Assembly (NCBI GenBank): GCA_028752905.1
Contig: JAQNBH010000010.1
Span: 14,093,984-14,157,983, forward strand
DNA: 64,000 nt
From: Cladorhizidae sp. MBARI D1340-BT2
Taxonomy: Eukaryota; Porifera; Demospongiae; Poecilosclerida; Cladorhizidae
Direction of reading: 5' to 3'
Numbering within the stretch: the stretch's first letter is position 1; each line of letters opens with the position of its first letter. Positions 23,201 to 37,000 of this stretch are shown here, piece by piece. The position numbers and the translations under genes were made by a program. The notes beneath the pieces were generated by a model that saw only the letters and a program-made list of their open reading frames with translations, was not told the origin of the DNA and searched no databases.

Positions 23201-26200
23201 CAGGTGTGCATAAATAAGAGTGTTTCACCAGGTGTGCATAAATAAGAGTGTTTCGCCCAGGTGTGCATAAATAAGAGTGTTTCACCCAGGTGTGCATAAA
23301 TAAGAGTGTTTCACCAGGTGTGCATAAATAAGAGTGTTTCACCCAGGTATGCATAAATAAGAGCAGACCTGCCAACTCACCCGATGCTGCCGGGTGTCAC
23401 CCGACTTCAACACTAATCTCCAGATCTCCCGATTGAATATCCAATTCACCCGACTTTCTGAGGAATTGATTTTTTTAAAGATCAGGGTTCAGGTTAAAAA
23501 ATATATATATAATACAGCTATCCGAACGCGATTAAATAATAAACCTGGTAACGGTCGTCGATCTGCCAAATCGTTTACGTTGTGCTTTGGCCAGCAAAAG
23601 GAAGAGAGTAGTTTTGTCGATCGAGTCAAAGATAGCCATTCTAAGCAAGATATCAAATGGAGCCAGTCAAGCCCGACTAGCGGAAGAGTAAGGCGTAGGG
23701 AAGTTGACAATAATGGAGATAAAAAAGAACGAAGCCAAACTTCGAGAGTTCGCAGACAACCTTGACTGTCGGGGATAAGTTCAGCTCGCAAAGTCATGCG
23801 CCTTGCTAAAGACGAACAACTAGAAAATGCTGTTTGGTTCGTTCAGAACAGGGAGCAAGCCCCAAGGCACTGCAGTCGGTGGACTATTTGCTCAGAGAAA
23901 ATAGAACATATGAATATAAATAATATGAAAAAATATGTATGTAAAACAGCATGCCAGTTACTGAGGACCTAAATCCTTCTAGTACCAGGAAGTGAGCTTC
24001 TTATTATCTAAAGGACCTGCAGATTAAAACGATATTGAAAATAATTCCAACGTGATTCAGCATTTTAATTAAATTCATGAATTTATAATTAATGTGAGTG
24101 TTGTTTTTTGCATATCCGAACTTTTTGCTTATCCGAACTACTTTGTCAGCGTTTCAAATACCTATTTCGTGTCGCTGAGGTTGTTGTTGCCCTCCCTCAC
24201 AGTAATGCTGAAGAGGAATGACTCTCGAGCATTTTCAGGAAAGAATTGTCGGGAAAGAATAAGACGCGCTCGGCAATGAAGCTCGATGGCACTTTGTCAA
24301 GTATTCTAGCCATGAAGCTAGCAGTCCATGAATCTGGGTGCCTGATGAGAAAATTTGGGACCATGCAAAAAGGGCAACTTTTTGAATCATTAAACTGATA
24401 ACAGTGTGTTATTTGGGGGGGGGAATTAATTTATTATGCTACATGCTATGTTATGACTTGATGCAAATGATAACCAGATTTTATACCAAATCTCCAGATT
24501 TTTCGAGGATTTTTGGGGGGATCTCCAGATTTTCATGACTCTGGGGTTGGCAGGTCTGTAAGAGTGTTCCACCCAGGCGTACATAAATAAGAGTGCTTCA
24601 CCCAGGTGTGCATAAATAAGAGTGTTCCACCCAGGTGTGCATAAATAAGAGTGTTTCACCCAGGTGTGCATAAATAAGAGTGTTTCACCCAGGTGTGCAT
24701 AAATAAGAGTGCTTCACCCAGGTATGCATAAATAAGAGTGTTTCACCCAGGTGTGCATAAATAAGAGTGTTTCACCCAGGTGTGCATAAATAAGAGTGTT
24801 TCACCAGGTGTGCATAAATAAGAGTGCTCCACCCAGGTGTGCATAAATAAGAGTGTTTCACCCAGGTGTACATAAATAACAGTGTTTCACCCAGGTGTAC
24901 ATAAATATGAGTGTTCCACCCAGGTGTGCATAAATAAGAGTGTTTCAACAGGCGTGCATAAATAAGAGTGTTATACCCAGGTGTGCATAAATAAGAGTGT
25001 TTCACCCAGGTGTGCATAAATAAGAGTGTTTCACCCAGGTGTGCATAAATAAGAGTGCTTCACCCAGGTGTGCATAAATAAGAGTGTTTCACCCAGGTGT
25101 GCATAAATAAGAGTGTTTCACCCAGGTGTGCATAAATAAGAGTGTTCCACCCAGGTGTGCATAAATAAGAGTGCTTCACCAGGTGTGCATAAATAAGAGT
25201 GTTTCACCCAGGTGTGCATAAATAGAGTGTTTCAACAGGTGTGCATAAATAAGAGTGTTTCACCAGGTGTGCATAAATAAGAGTGTTCCACCCAGGTGTG
25301 CATGAATAAGAGTGTTTCACCCAGGTGTGCATAAATAAGAGTGTTCCACCCAGGTGTGCATAAATAAGAGTGCTTCACCCAGGTGTGCATAAATAAGAGT
25401 GTTCCACCCAGGTGTGCATAAATAAGAGTGTTTCACCAGGTGTGCATAAATAAGAGTGTTTCACCCAGGCGTGCATAAATAAGAGTGCTTCACCCAGGCG
25501 TGCATAAATAAGAGTGTTTCACCAGGTGTGCATAAATAAGAGTGTTTCACCCAGGTGTGCATAAATAAGAGTGCTTCACCCAGGTGTGCATAAATAAGAG
25601 TGCTTCACCAGGTGTGCATAAATAAGAGTGTTTCACCCAGGTGTGCATAAATAAGAGTGTTTCACCAGGTGTGCATAAATAAGAGTGTTTCACCCAGGTG
25701 TGCATAAATAAGAGTGTTCCACCCAGGTGTGCATAAATAAGAGTGTTTCACCCAGGTGTGCATAAATAAGAGTGTTTCACCCAGGTGTGCATAAATAAGA
25801 GTGTTTCACCCAGGTGTGCATAAATAAGAGTGTTTGGTTAGAATTATAAATTGTTCAGAATGAGAAAAAATTGTTTGGAGTGGCTGAGGTTGGCAGTCTC
25901 TGGTTGTCTTGTTTAGTTTTAATGCAGAGCAACAGCTAACACATATGTACTACATGCACCCACCAAGGCCATGCAGCCACTTCTACTAATGCCCTAGCCC
26001 TAGCTGCAGCCACCTCTACTAATGCCCTAGCCCTAGCTGCAGCCACCTCTACTAATGCCCTAGCCCTAGCTGCAGCCACCTCTACTAATGCCCTAGCCCT
26101 ACTATACAATACATACTTATAGAATTCTGTGCATACCCATGGATGATGTGTGATATATCCCTCACCATCGACTTACCACAGGAACAGATGTCTCCCTGGA

Positions 26201-29200
26201 GATAACTCTGCAGGCAAGAGCAGAAAATAATAATAATAATAATACAACAACAACAAATTATCAGCTATTGGTATTGTGTACATGTTCACAGTCTTGGTAA
26301 ACCTGTCACACACGCACTTAAGGAGGAAAACAACGCCAAGAGCAACATAGTCTACATAAACTGTTACACCTAGTTACACATAGTGATTAATTACACCTAT
26401 GTCACCTAGTTAGACATAGTGACAGCAGGTTACACATGGTTACACATACATGTACATGTAGTTACACATAGTTACACCTGGTTACACATAGTGACACCAT
26501 CAATTTGAGCAGAAACTGGATTGGAAACTTTCACATGATATCAGTCACATCTACATTCAAAACTTCAATGGCACTGACATTGTATAATTAGGAGACAGTA
26601 TCTGGCATGCGGGGGACCAAGCACTCCTACTGTGTGTGGCCGAGCTGTAGCAGGACAATGGTGTTGTACGCAGACACAAGCACAGAGAAGCCCACAGTAA
26701 GTTCACCTACTCCAGCATTGTTTACGTTGGAGATTTCCAGTCCACTGCTATCTTGTACTCTACCTACTGCAGTGGGTTAGCTACGTACAAGCAGGGTCAG
26801 TTCAGTAGCTAAAACCAGGGTAGGGATCCGGGCTAAAGGCCTCAAGGAAGCACACTCTCTAATAAGGTATAGGCTAGTTGTAGAGTGAGGGCAATCGCTT
26901 GGGTTAGGGCAGGTAATCGCTAGGGTTAGGTTTAGGCCAGGAGAATGATTAGGGATAGGGATTAGGGGCAGTAGCTAAGATTAGGGCCAGGGAAGTAGCT
27001 AGGGTTAGGGCCAGGGCAATTAGGCCAGGGCAGTAGCTAGGGTTAGGGCCAGGGCAGTGGCTAGGGTTAGGGCCAGGGCAGTGGCTAGGGTTAGGGCCAG
27101 GGCAGTAGCTAGGGTTAGGGCCAGGGCAGTAGCTAGGGTTAGGGCCAGGGCAGTAGCTAGGGTTAGGGCCAGGGCAGTAGCTAGGGTTAGGGCCAGGGCA
27201 GTAGCTAGGGTTAGGGCCAGGGCAGTAGCTAGGGTTAGGGCCAGGGCAGTAGCTAGGGTTAGGCCAGGGCAGTAGCTAGGGCTAGATTCATGGTTAGAGT
27301 TGCAATGCAATAGCAGTGCTCATGATGTCCTGATGCTACATGTAAAATGCTAAGATATTTGTTAGATCCCTATGCTATGGAACACTAGCCAGTTTTCAAT
27401 GTGGGTACGGGGACATCAGGGCTACTACCACATGACTCCAGGACTTACTTGGACTTTCCGTAGAAGTAGGAAACACCACCCACAAGGTTACTGAACGCTG
27501 CCTTTGCAAAAGCAACCTCAGGTTCATCGAAACCCTGCATCACATGATAACATTGGATTGTCACATGACATTACAGCCAGTGTCACCACATACAAACAAC
27601 CTCGTTAATGAAAGCATGAATACCAGATGAGGGAGGAGAGTGGGCGTGGCATGGGAGGAGAGTGGGCATGACAGGGGAGGAGAGTGGGAGTGGCAGGTTA
27701 GGAGAGTGGGCATGACAGGGGGAGTGGGCGTGGCAGGGGGAGAAGAGTGGGAGTGGCAGGTTAGGAGAGTGAGCGTGACAGGGGAGGAGAGTGGGAGTGG
27801 CAGGTTAGGAGAGTGGGCATGAATAAAATTAGCATGATCCACATTGGGTAAAGGATCATCATACAAAAGCCAGCCCACTGCACCATGTCATCATTACTAT
27901 ACCATTAGTCCCACCTACCCTAAACCACCTACCCTAAACCACAAAATTATGTCGTTTGTTCCTACAGGATTTTTGGATGGACAGTGTTCTGCCTGGTATA
28001 GTCCCTCCAGTAAACATTTCCTCAATCACTATACTATGTTAATAATAGTAGACAGAGTTCATCAGGAGTATTGGCCTTATTATTATTATTATTGTTGTGT
28101 GCGTGTGTGGGGAGGGGGGAGGGGGGAAGAGAGAGAGAGAGATCCCCCCCCCCCCCCCCCCTCACTCCCTTGACCTTGCAGTATCAATAAATTGTCATCT
28201 CTAGGACAGCCAAAACAATTAAAAAAACAGCTTCTACTCTCCAAGTGCAACTCAAACGCTTCCTAGCAAGGGCTGTATATACATGTACAGCAAGGGCTGT
28301 ATGTACATGTACAGCAAGGGCTGTATGTACATGTACAGCAAGGGCTGTATGTACATGTACAGCAAGGGCTGTATGTACATGTACAGCAAGGGCTGTATAT
28401 ACATGTACAGCAAGGGCTGTATATACATGTACAGCAAGGGCTGTATATACATGTACAGCAAGGGCTGTATATACATGTACAGCAAGGGCTGTATATACAT
28501 GTACAGCAAGGGCTGTATATACATGTACAGCAAGGGCTGTATATACATGTACAGCAAGGGCTGTATATACATGTACAGCAAGGGCTGTATATACATGTAC
28601 AGCAAGGGCTGTATATACATGTACAGCAAGGGCTGTATATACATGTACAGCAAGGGCTGTATATACATGTACAGCAAGGGCTGTATATACATGTACAGCA
28701 AGGGCTGTATATACATGTACAGCAAGGGCTGTATATACATGTACAGCAAGGGCTGTATATACATGTACAGCAAGGGCTGTATATACATGTACAGCAAGGG
28801 CTGTATATACATGTACAGCAAGGGCTGTATATACATGTACAGCAAGGGCTGTATATACATGTACAGCAAGGGTTGTATATACATGTACAGCAAGGGCTGT
28901 ATATACATGTACAGCAAGGGTTGTATATACATGTACAGCAAGGGCTGTATATACATGTACAGCAAGGGCTGTATATACATGTACAGCAAGGGCTGTATAT
29001 ACATGTACAGCAAGGGCTGTATATACATGTACAGCAAGGGCTGTATATACATGTACAGCAAGGGCTGTATATACATGTACAGCAAGGGCTGTATGTACAT
29101 GTACAGCAAGGGCTGTATGTACATGTATAGCAAGGGCTGTATGTACATGTACAGCAAGGGTTGTATATACATGTACAGCAAGGGCTGTATATACATGTAC

Positions 29201-32200
29201 AGCAAGGGCTGTATATACATGTACAGCAAGGGCTGTATATACATGTACAGCAAGGGCTGTATATACATGTACAGCAAGGGCTGTATATACATGTACAGCA
29301 AGGGCTGTATATACATGTACAGCAAGGGCTGTATATACATGTACAGCAAGGGCTGTATGTACATGTACAGCAAGGGCTGTATACACATGTACAGCAAGGG
29401 TTGTATATACATGTACAGCAAGGGCTGTATACACATGTACAGCAAGGGCTGTATATACATGTACAGCAAGGGTTGTATATACATGTACAGCAAGGGCTGT
29501 ATACACATGTACAGCAAGGGTTGTATATACATGTACAGCAAGGGTTGTATATACATGTACAGCAAGGGCTGTATACACATGTACAGCAAGGGTTGTATGT
29601 ACATGTACAGCAAGGGCTGTATACACATGTACAGCAAGGGTTGTATATACATGTACAGCAAGGGCTGTATACACATGTACAGCAAGGGTTGTATATACAT
29701 GTACAGCAAGGGTTGTATATACATGTACAGCAAGGGCTGTATACACATGTACATGTATATACATGTACAGCTAGGGCTGTATATACATGTACAGCAAGGG
29801 CTGTATACACATGTGTACATGTAGGAGACATTGCAGGCATGGACTGCACACCACTACACCCTTAAAGTCATGATCCATTAGCTGACCAATCTAAACTTCA
29901 GTATTACATGTACTACATGTATTAGCACTTAACACTAATCAGATAAAGGGAGGGGACTAAACCATCGCCATGGAAATGTCCCTTCACAACTCATGGAATC
30001 CAGCCCGCTCAGGCTGGTCAAACCACAAGGTTCCAATTAGCCCACCCTCCAATGAATTCCTATAAACTATGTGGGAGGTGATAATGACTGGTAACCATGT
30101 GGGTGTGGTCAGTACCGTGTGCTTCCATTTCAGCAGGAGTTGCCGTCACAAAGGAAGGGTCCAGAACGACAACCTCACCTTGGATTCCAGACCAAACTTC
30201 TTCTCAAACTGCAGGTCAAAGCTGTTCCTCTTCCTCTGCAGCTCTCGGGTGAACTTCTCCCCGCTGATGCTGAAGGCAGCGCTGAAGGGCCCCGCCTCAA
30301 ACACTTGCTCCACCGAGAACGGAAGAAAGGCTGTCACCTGAGGAACATGGCGGGGGGGGGGGGGGCACTCACAACAGTTGGCATAGGCAAACATACGCGA
30401 CTTCTATTTCACACTACAAACATATACGTGCATGTATGTACATGTATGCTGGTGCGAACACTCGTTACTGTATACAATGTTGAATAAAAATGGTACAAAA
30501 TGCATTTTTTTTAAAGAAGCAACAAAAAAGGATTTGGCTCGCTCGAGTGACAGAGGAGAGAGTGAGAGGTGTGGCAGAGGAGAGAGTGAGGGGTGTGACA
30601 GAGGAGAGAGTGAGGGTGTGACAGAGGAGAGAGTGAGGGGTGTGACAGAGGAGAGAGTGAGGGGTGTGGCAGAGGAGAGAGTGAGAGGTGTGGCAGAGGA
30701 GAGAGTGAGGGTGTGGCAGAGGAGAGAGTGAGGGTGTGGCAGAGGAGAGAGTGAGGGTGAGACAGAGGAGTGTGAGGGTGTGGCAGAGGAGAGAGTGAGG
30801 GTGTGGCAGAGGAGAGAGTGAGGGTGTGGCAGAGGAGAGAGTGAGGGTGTGACAGAGGAGAGAGTGAGGGGTGTGACAGAGGAGAGAGTGAGGGGTGTGG
30901 CAGAGGAGAGAGTGAGGGCGTGACAGAGGAGAGAGTGAGGGGTGTGACAGAGGAGAGAGTGAGGGGTGTGACAGAGGAGAGAGTGAGGGGTGTGACAGAG
31001 GAGAGAGTGAGGGTGTGGCAGAGGGGAGAGTGAGGGTGTGGCAGAGGAGAGAGTGAGGGGTGTGACAGAGGAGAGAGTGAGGGGTGTGACAGAGGAGAGA
31101 GTGAGGGGTGTGACAGAGGAGAGAGTGAGGGGTGTGACAGAGGAGAGAGTGAGGGTGTGACAGAGGAGAGAGTGAGGGGTGTGACAGAGGAGAGAGTGAG
31201 GGTGTGGCAGAGGAGAGTGTGAGGGGTGTGACAGAGGAGAGAGCGAGGGTGTGAGGGTGTGGCAGAGGTGAGAGTGAGGGTGTGACAGAGGAGAGAGTGA
31301 GGGGTGTGACAGAGGAGAGAGTGAGGGGTGTGACAGAGGAGAGAGTGAGGGGTGTGACAGAGGAGAGAGTGAGGGGTGTGACAGAGGAGAGAGTGAGGGT
31401 GTGGCAGAGGAGAATGTGAGGGGTGTGACAGAGGAGAGAGCGAGGGTGTGAGGGTGTGGCAGAGGTGAGAGTGAGGGTGTGACAGAGGAGAGAGTGAGGG
31501 GTGTGACAGAGGAGAGAGTGAGGGGTGTGGCAGAGGAGAGAGTGAGGGCGTGACAGAGGAGAGAGTGAGGGGTGTGACAGAGGAGAGAGTGAGGGGTGTG
31601 ACAGAGGAGAGAGTGAGGGGTGTGACAGAGGAGAGAGTGAGGGTGTGGCAGAGGGGAGAGTGAGGGTGTGGCAGAGGAGAGAGTGAGGGGTGTGACAGAG
31701 GAGAGAGTGAGGGGCGTGACAGAGGAGAGAGTGAGGGTGTGGCAGAGGAGAGTGAGGGTGTGACAGAGGAGAGAGTGAGGGTGTGGCAGAGGAGAGAGTG
31801 AGGGTGTGGCAGAGGAGAGAGTGAGGGGCGTGACAGAGGAGAGAGTGAGGGTGTGACAGAGGAGAGAGTGAGGGGTGTGGCAGAGGAGAGAGTGAGGGTG
31901 TGGCAGAGGAGAGAGTGAGGGTGTGCAGAGGAGAGTGTGAGGGTGTGACAGAGGAGAGAGTGAGGGTGTGGCAGAGGAGAGAGTGAGGGTGTGGCAGAGG
32001 AGAGAGTGAGGGTGTGGCAGAGGAGAGAGTGAGGGTGTGCAGAGGAGAGTGTGAGGGTGTGGCAGAGGAGAGAGTGAGGGTGTGGCAGAGGAGAGAGTGA
32101 GGGTGTGACAGAGGAGAGAGTGAGGGGTGTGGCAGAGGAGAGAGTGAGGGTGTGGCAGAGGAGAGAGTGGGGGTGTGGCAGAGGAGAGAGTGAGGGGTGT

Positions 32201-33934
32201 GGCAGAGGAGAGAGTGAGGGGTGTGACAGAGGAGAGAGTGAGGGGTGTGACAGAGGAGAGAGTGAGGGTGTGGCAGAGGAGAGAGTGAGGGTGTGACAGA
32301 GGAGAGAGTGAGGGGTGTGACAGAGGAGAGAGTGAGGGTGTGACAGAGGAGAGAGTGAGGGGTGTGGCAGAGGAGAGAGTGAGGGTTGTGGCAGAGGAGA
32401 GAGTGAGGGTGTGACAGAGGAGAGAGTGAGGGGTGTGACAGAGGAGAGAGTGAGGGTGTGGCAGAGGAGAGAGTGAGGGTGTGACAGAGGAGAGAGTGAG
32501 GGTGTGGCAGAGGAGAGAGTGAGGGTGTGCAGAGGAGAGTGTGAGGGTGTGGCAGAGGAGAGAGTGAGGGTGTGGCAGAGGAGAGAGTGAGGGTGTGGCA
32601 GAGGAGAGAGTGAGGGTGTGACAGAGGAGAGAGTGAGGGTGTGGCAGAGGAGAGAGTGAGGGTGTGGCAGAGGAGAGAGTGAGGGTGTGACAGAGGAGAG
32701 AGTGAGGGTGTGGCAGAGGAGAGAGTGAGGGTGTGGCAGAGGAGAGAGTGAGGGTGTGGCAGAGGAGAGAGTGAGGGTGTGCAGAGGAGAGTGTGAGGGT
32801 GTGGCAGAGGAGAGAGTGAGGGTGTGGCAGAGGAGAGAGTGAGGGTGTGGCAGAGGAGAGAGTGAGGGTGTGGCAGAGGAGAGAGTGAGGGTGTGACAGA
32901 GGAGAGAGTGAGGGTGTGGCAGAGGAGAGAGTGAGGGTGTGGCAGAGGAGAGAGTGAGGGTGTGGCAGAGGAGAGAGTGAGGGGTGTGACAGAGGAGAGA
33001 GTGAGGGGTGTGACAGAGGAGAGAGTGAGGGGTGTGGCAGAGGTGTAGAAAGTGTGCTAAAGAGAAGTGTGAGCATGTATGGTATAATGGACATCCTATT
33101 ATTGTGGGAGGAAGCCATCATCTTGCAGGCCAGAAGACAGTAGCAACTGCCACTAGTGAAGGAGGCCTTGCACAGTAGCAACTGCCACTAGTGAAGGAGG
33201 CCTTGCACAGTAGCAACTGCCACTAGTGAAGGAGGCCTTGCACAGTAGCAACTGCCACTAGTGAAGGACAGTAGCAACTGCCACTAGTGAAGGAGGCCTT
33301 GCACAGTAGCAACTGCCACTAGTGAAGGAGGCCTTGCACAGTAGCAACTGCCACTAGTGAAGGAGGCCTTGCACAGTAGCAACTGCCACTAGTGAAGGAC
33401 AGTAGCAACTGCCACTAGTGAAGGAGGCCTTGCACAGTAGCAACTGCCACTAGTGAAGGTGGCCTTGCACAGTAGCAACTGCCACTAGTGAAGGTGGCCT
33501 TGCACAGTAGCAACTGCCACTAGTGAAGGACAGTAGCAACTGCCACTAGTGAAGGAGGCCTTGCAGAGCAGTCAGTCAGCAGTGAAGTGTGAGCAGTTCA
33601 ATTGAGAGTATAGAATGGACTTGCCAGGTTGCTGGCGGGAACTATCAAGAGCCTGAACTTGAAGCCATGCCCTCTTATTTATTTAAACCACTAACTTTTT
33701 TATAACTTTTTTATTTATTTATTAATAATCACCTTCACTTCAACTAGATGCTCTAGCCTTCATCATTATTCCTGATGAAGGCTAGAGCATCTAGTCGGAA
33801 CGAATACAATTTGAAGTTGATTATTGCAAAGGTGATTATAATGTGTATTATGTCAACTGAGAGTTCATCGAGAGATTATTATCATTAGTAGTAGTAGTAG
33901 TAATAGTAGTAATAGTAATAGTAGTGGTAGTAGA

Positions 33935-33966
<32 letters not shown>

Positions 33967-33967
33967 A

Positions 33968-33999
<32 letters not shown>

Positions 34000-34000
34000 A

Positions 34001-34055
<55 letters not shown>

Positions 34056-37000
34056 TATTATTATTGTTGTTGTTATTATTATAATTTACAGTATAATTTA
34101 CAGTATATATTATCATTTATTATTATTTTAATATTATTATTTATTTTTTTATTTTTTCATTTTCTCCACACCACGTGTGGTTCACGTGTGCTGAGGTGTG
34201 GTTATGTAGCACATGGTGAGCTAGCTACTGGTACATACATGTAGCAGGCTCACCGAGCCTTAGCATCTCATTATTCCTGATGAAGGCTAGAGCATCTAGT
34301 CGAAACGTCAAGAGAGTATAATTTCAAATTTATTATTGAGAAGGTTATATGTAAATGTTATTATGTCATCATTGAGACACACATATACATGTATACACAT
34401 ACATGTATATACACATGCATGTCCATACATACACATGTACATGGCCATACATACACATACACATATACACATGTATAAACACACATACATATGCACACAT
34501 GCAGTCCATACATACACATATACATGTATAAACACACACATATGCACACATGCATGTCCATACATACACATATGTACATGTATAAACACACGTGCATGTA
34601 CACACACATGCATGTACATGCTGTGTACCTGATAAGCAATGAAATTGGGCCTGCGTCTGTTGTCTATCGCCTTGGTGACATCTCCAGGAAGCAAGAACAA
34701 CCGAGGCCACTTCTTTCTCGGAGACTCTCTACGCATGGCCGACTTCACGTGGTCTGTCAAGTGCACGATGGAGGGAATGCGTGCAGCCATGAAGCTGTGC
34801 ACCTGCAACAGAAAGGGTTAATGCACATAACAGCATTGGATATGCTGAAGCATGTTGAGGGTTATTAAGGGTTAATTGTACAGTAGTAGTACGATATATT
34901 AACCCTTAAACCCGCAACATATCACCTTCAACATATTAACACTTATAATAATAATTATGTATGCTGAGGGTTAATACTATAATCCATTTGTGCACTGAGG
35001 GTTAAGGATGACATCTAAATATTGTGAAGGTATTGTTCCTGGCGAGGGAATGTTGGCGAGGGAATGTTGGCGAGGGAGGGAGAGAGAGCGTACCGTGTCT
35101 TTTGGTAGCTGCTTGTTGGGGAAATGCATTCGGAATTGATCGAACTGCAGAAAAACAAAAATTGCTTCATCTACACATGTACACATGAACTAACATCTCA
35201 TAACAAACTCGCAGTTGACATAATGTTGAGGCCCTGGCTTTCTCATAAGCCAAATTGAATTTATTCACTCGATGTTTCAGCTAGATGCTTGAGCTCTTTG
35301 TCAGAATAATGATGTGGTCTAGCCTTCGTCGGGAATAATGATGAAGGCTAGATGCTTTAGCCTTCGTCAGGAATAATGATGAAAGCTAGATGCTCTAGGA
35401 ATAATGATGAAGGCTAGATGCTTTAGGAATAATGATGAAGGCTAGATGCTCGATAGGAATAATGATGAAGGCTAGATGCTTTAGCCTTCGTCAGGAATAA
35501 TGATGAAGGCTAGATGCTTTAGGAATAATGATGAAGGCTAGATGCTTTAGCCTTCGTCAGGAATAATGATGAAGGCTAGATGCTCTAGGAATAATGATGA
35601 AGGATAGATGCTTTAGCCTTCGTCAGGAATAATGATGAAGGCTAGATGCTCTAGGAATAATGATGAAGGATAGATGCTTTAGCCTTCGTCAGGAATAATG
35701 ATGAAGGCTAGATGCTCTAGGAATAATGATGAAGGATAGATGCTTTAGCCTTCGTCAGGAATAATGATGAAGGCTAGATGCCCTAGGAATAATGATGAAG
35801 GCTAGATGCTCTAAGAATAATGATGAAGGCTAGATGCTCTAAGAATAATGATGAAGGCTAGATGCTTTAGCCTTCGTCAGGAATAATGGAGAAGGCTAGA
35901 GCATCTACTGTAGCCTTCGTCAGGAATAATGATGAAGGCTAGATGCTTTAGCCTTCGTCAGGAATAATGATGAAGGCTAGATGCTTTAGCCTTCGTCAGG
36001 ATAATGATGAAGGCTAGATGCCCTAGGAATAATGATGAAGGCTAGATGCTCTAAGAATAATGATGAAGGCTAGATGCTCTAAGAATAATGATGAAGGCTA
36101 GATGCTTTAGCCTTCGTCAGGAATAATGGAGAAGGCTAGCTGAAACATGGATTGAGTAAATTCAACTCTATTATTGAGATTATTATTGAGATTATTGAGA
36201 TGCATTGTGTGAAGAACAAAAATATTTTTCATCTGACAGGAAGGGGGGAATGTAGAAAAGAAATGAGACTGTACCCACTTGACGACCTTTTACCATGAAA
36301 CAAGAACATGTGCATAAAAGAAAGCCCCAATACACACTATGACCTTTGTACTTGCTGTAGCAGAAGTGGACAGGAGGTCATTGCTGAGTCAGGGGTCAGC
36401 ATGACTCGAACCTCCTACATTGCAAGTAGAGCTACACTGCCCATGATTAGAACGACCTCTTTTTAGAGACTCCACCTACAGGATTCTGACCACTTAATTA
36501 ATGACATTTCATACAGTTAGAGGCTGCTAAATACCATAAAATTCCCCAAGAGTCAATATCAGCGAGAAGGGTGCTAATGGAGGTAAAGGGTAGCAATTTC
36601 ACAATTATTTTTGATGTGACAAACATATACATGTACATATAGCAATCCCTCTAATGGTTTGAGCCTTATTTTAAAATGGAGTCAAAGCTTATATCTCGGC
36701 TAAAACTGTAACTTTGACAGCTTCTTGGTGCCATAATCTTGGTGCCATAAACAGTGTCTTATGCCGATTATGATTCCCAAAACACTTCGAGCAAAAACCA
36801 AACCTGTTTCTAGAGACACTGATCCAGTTTCTCTATTCAGGTGAAAACACTTGAAAATCGGTAAAGGGTCACCAAAAGATTATGTACAATAAATGCATTC
36901 GTGCGCGTGCATGGAACCTTAAAGCTGAGTAAGCAGCAGATATCACTGCTTTGGAAAAGGTCTCCAAGCTTAAAAATATCACCCACAATGTGTAGCTTGC

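Noticed and set aside
23394..23765. 123-codon frame as a transposase gene
   Set aside because: No DDE or DNA-binding motif is visible, and the element is too short for an autonomous transposon; left as unassigned.
26860..27290. True telomere or chromosome end
   Set aside because: TTAGGG is only part of a 24-bp unit and the array is interstitial, between two MOGS exons.
28252..29849. Four overlapping frames of about 510-530 codons with cysteine-rich repeats
   Set aside because: All derive from the 24-bp minisatellite. Openness on both strands at once is a period artefact.
30404..33181. 925-codon serine/leucine/proline-rich minus-strand frame
   Set aside because: It is a read-through of the GA-rich minisatellite; it has no signal sequence or domain and its length follows the array edges.
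33865..34116. Poly-leucine/poly-valine frames
   Set aside because: They are translations of (TAG)n and (TTA)n microsatellites.
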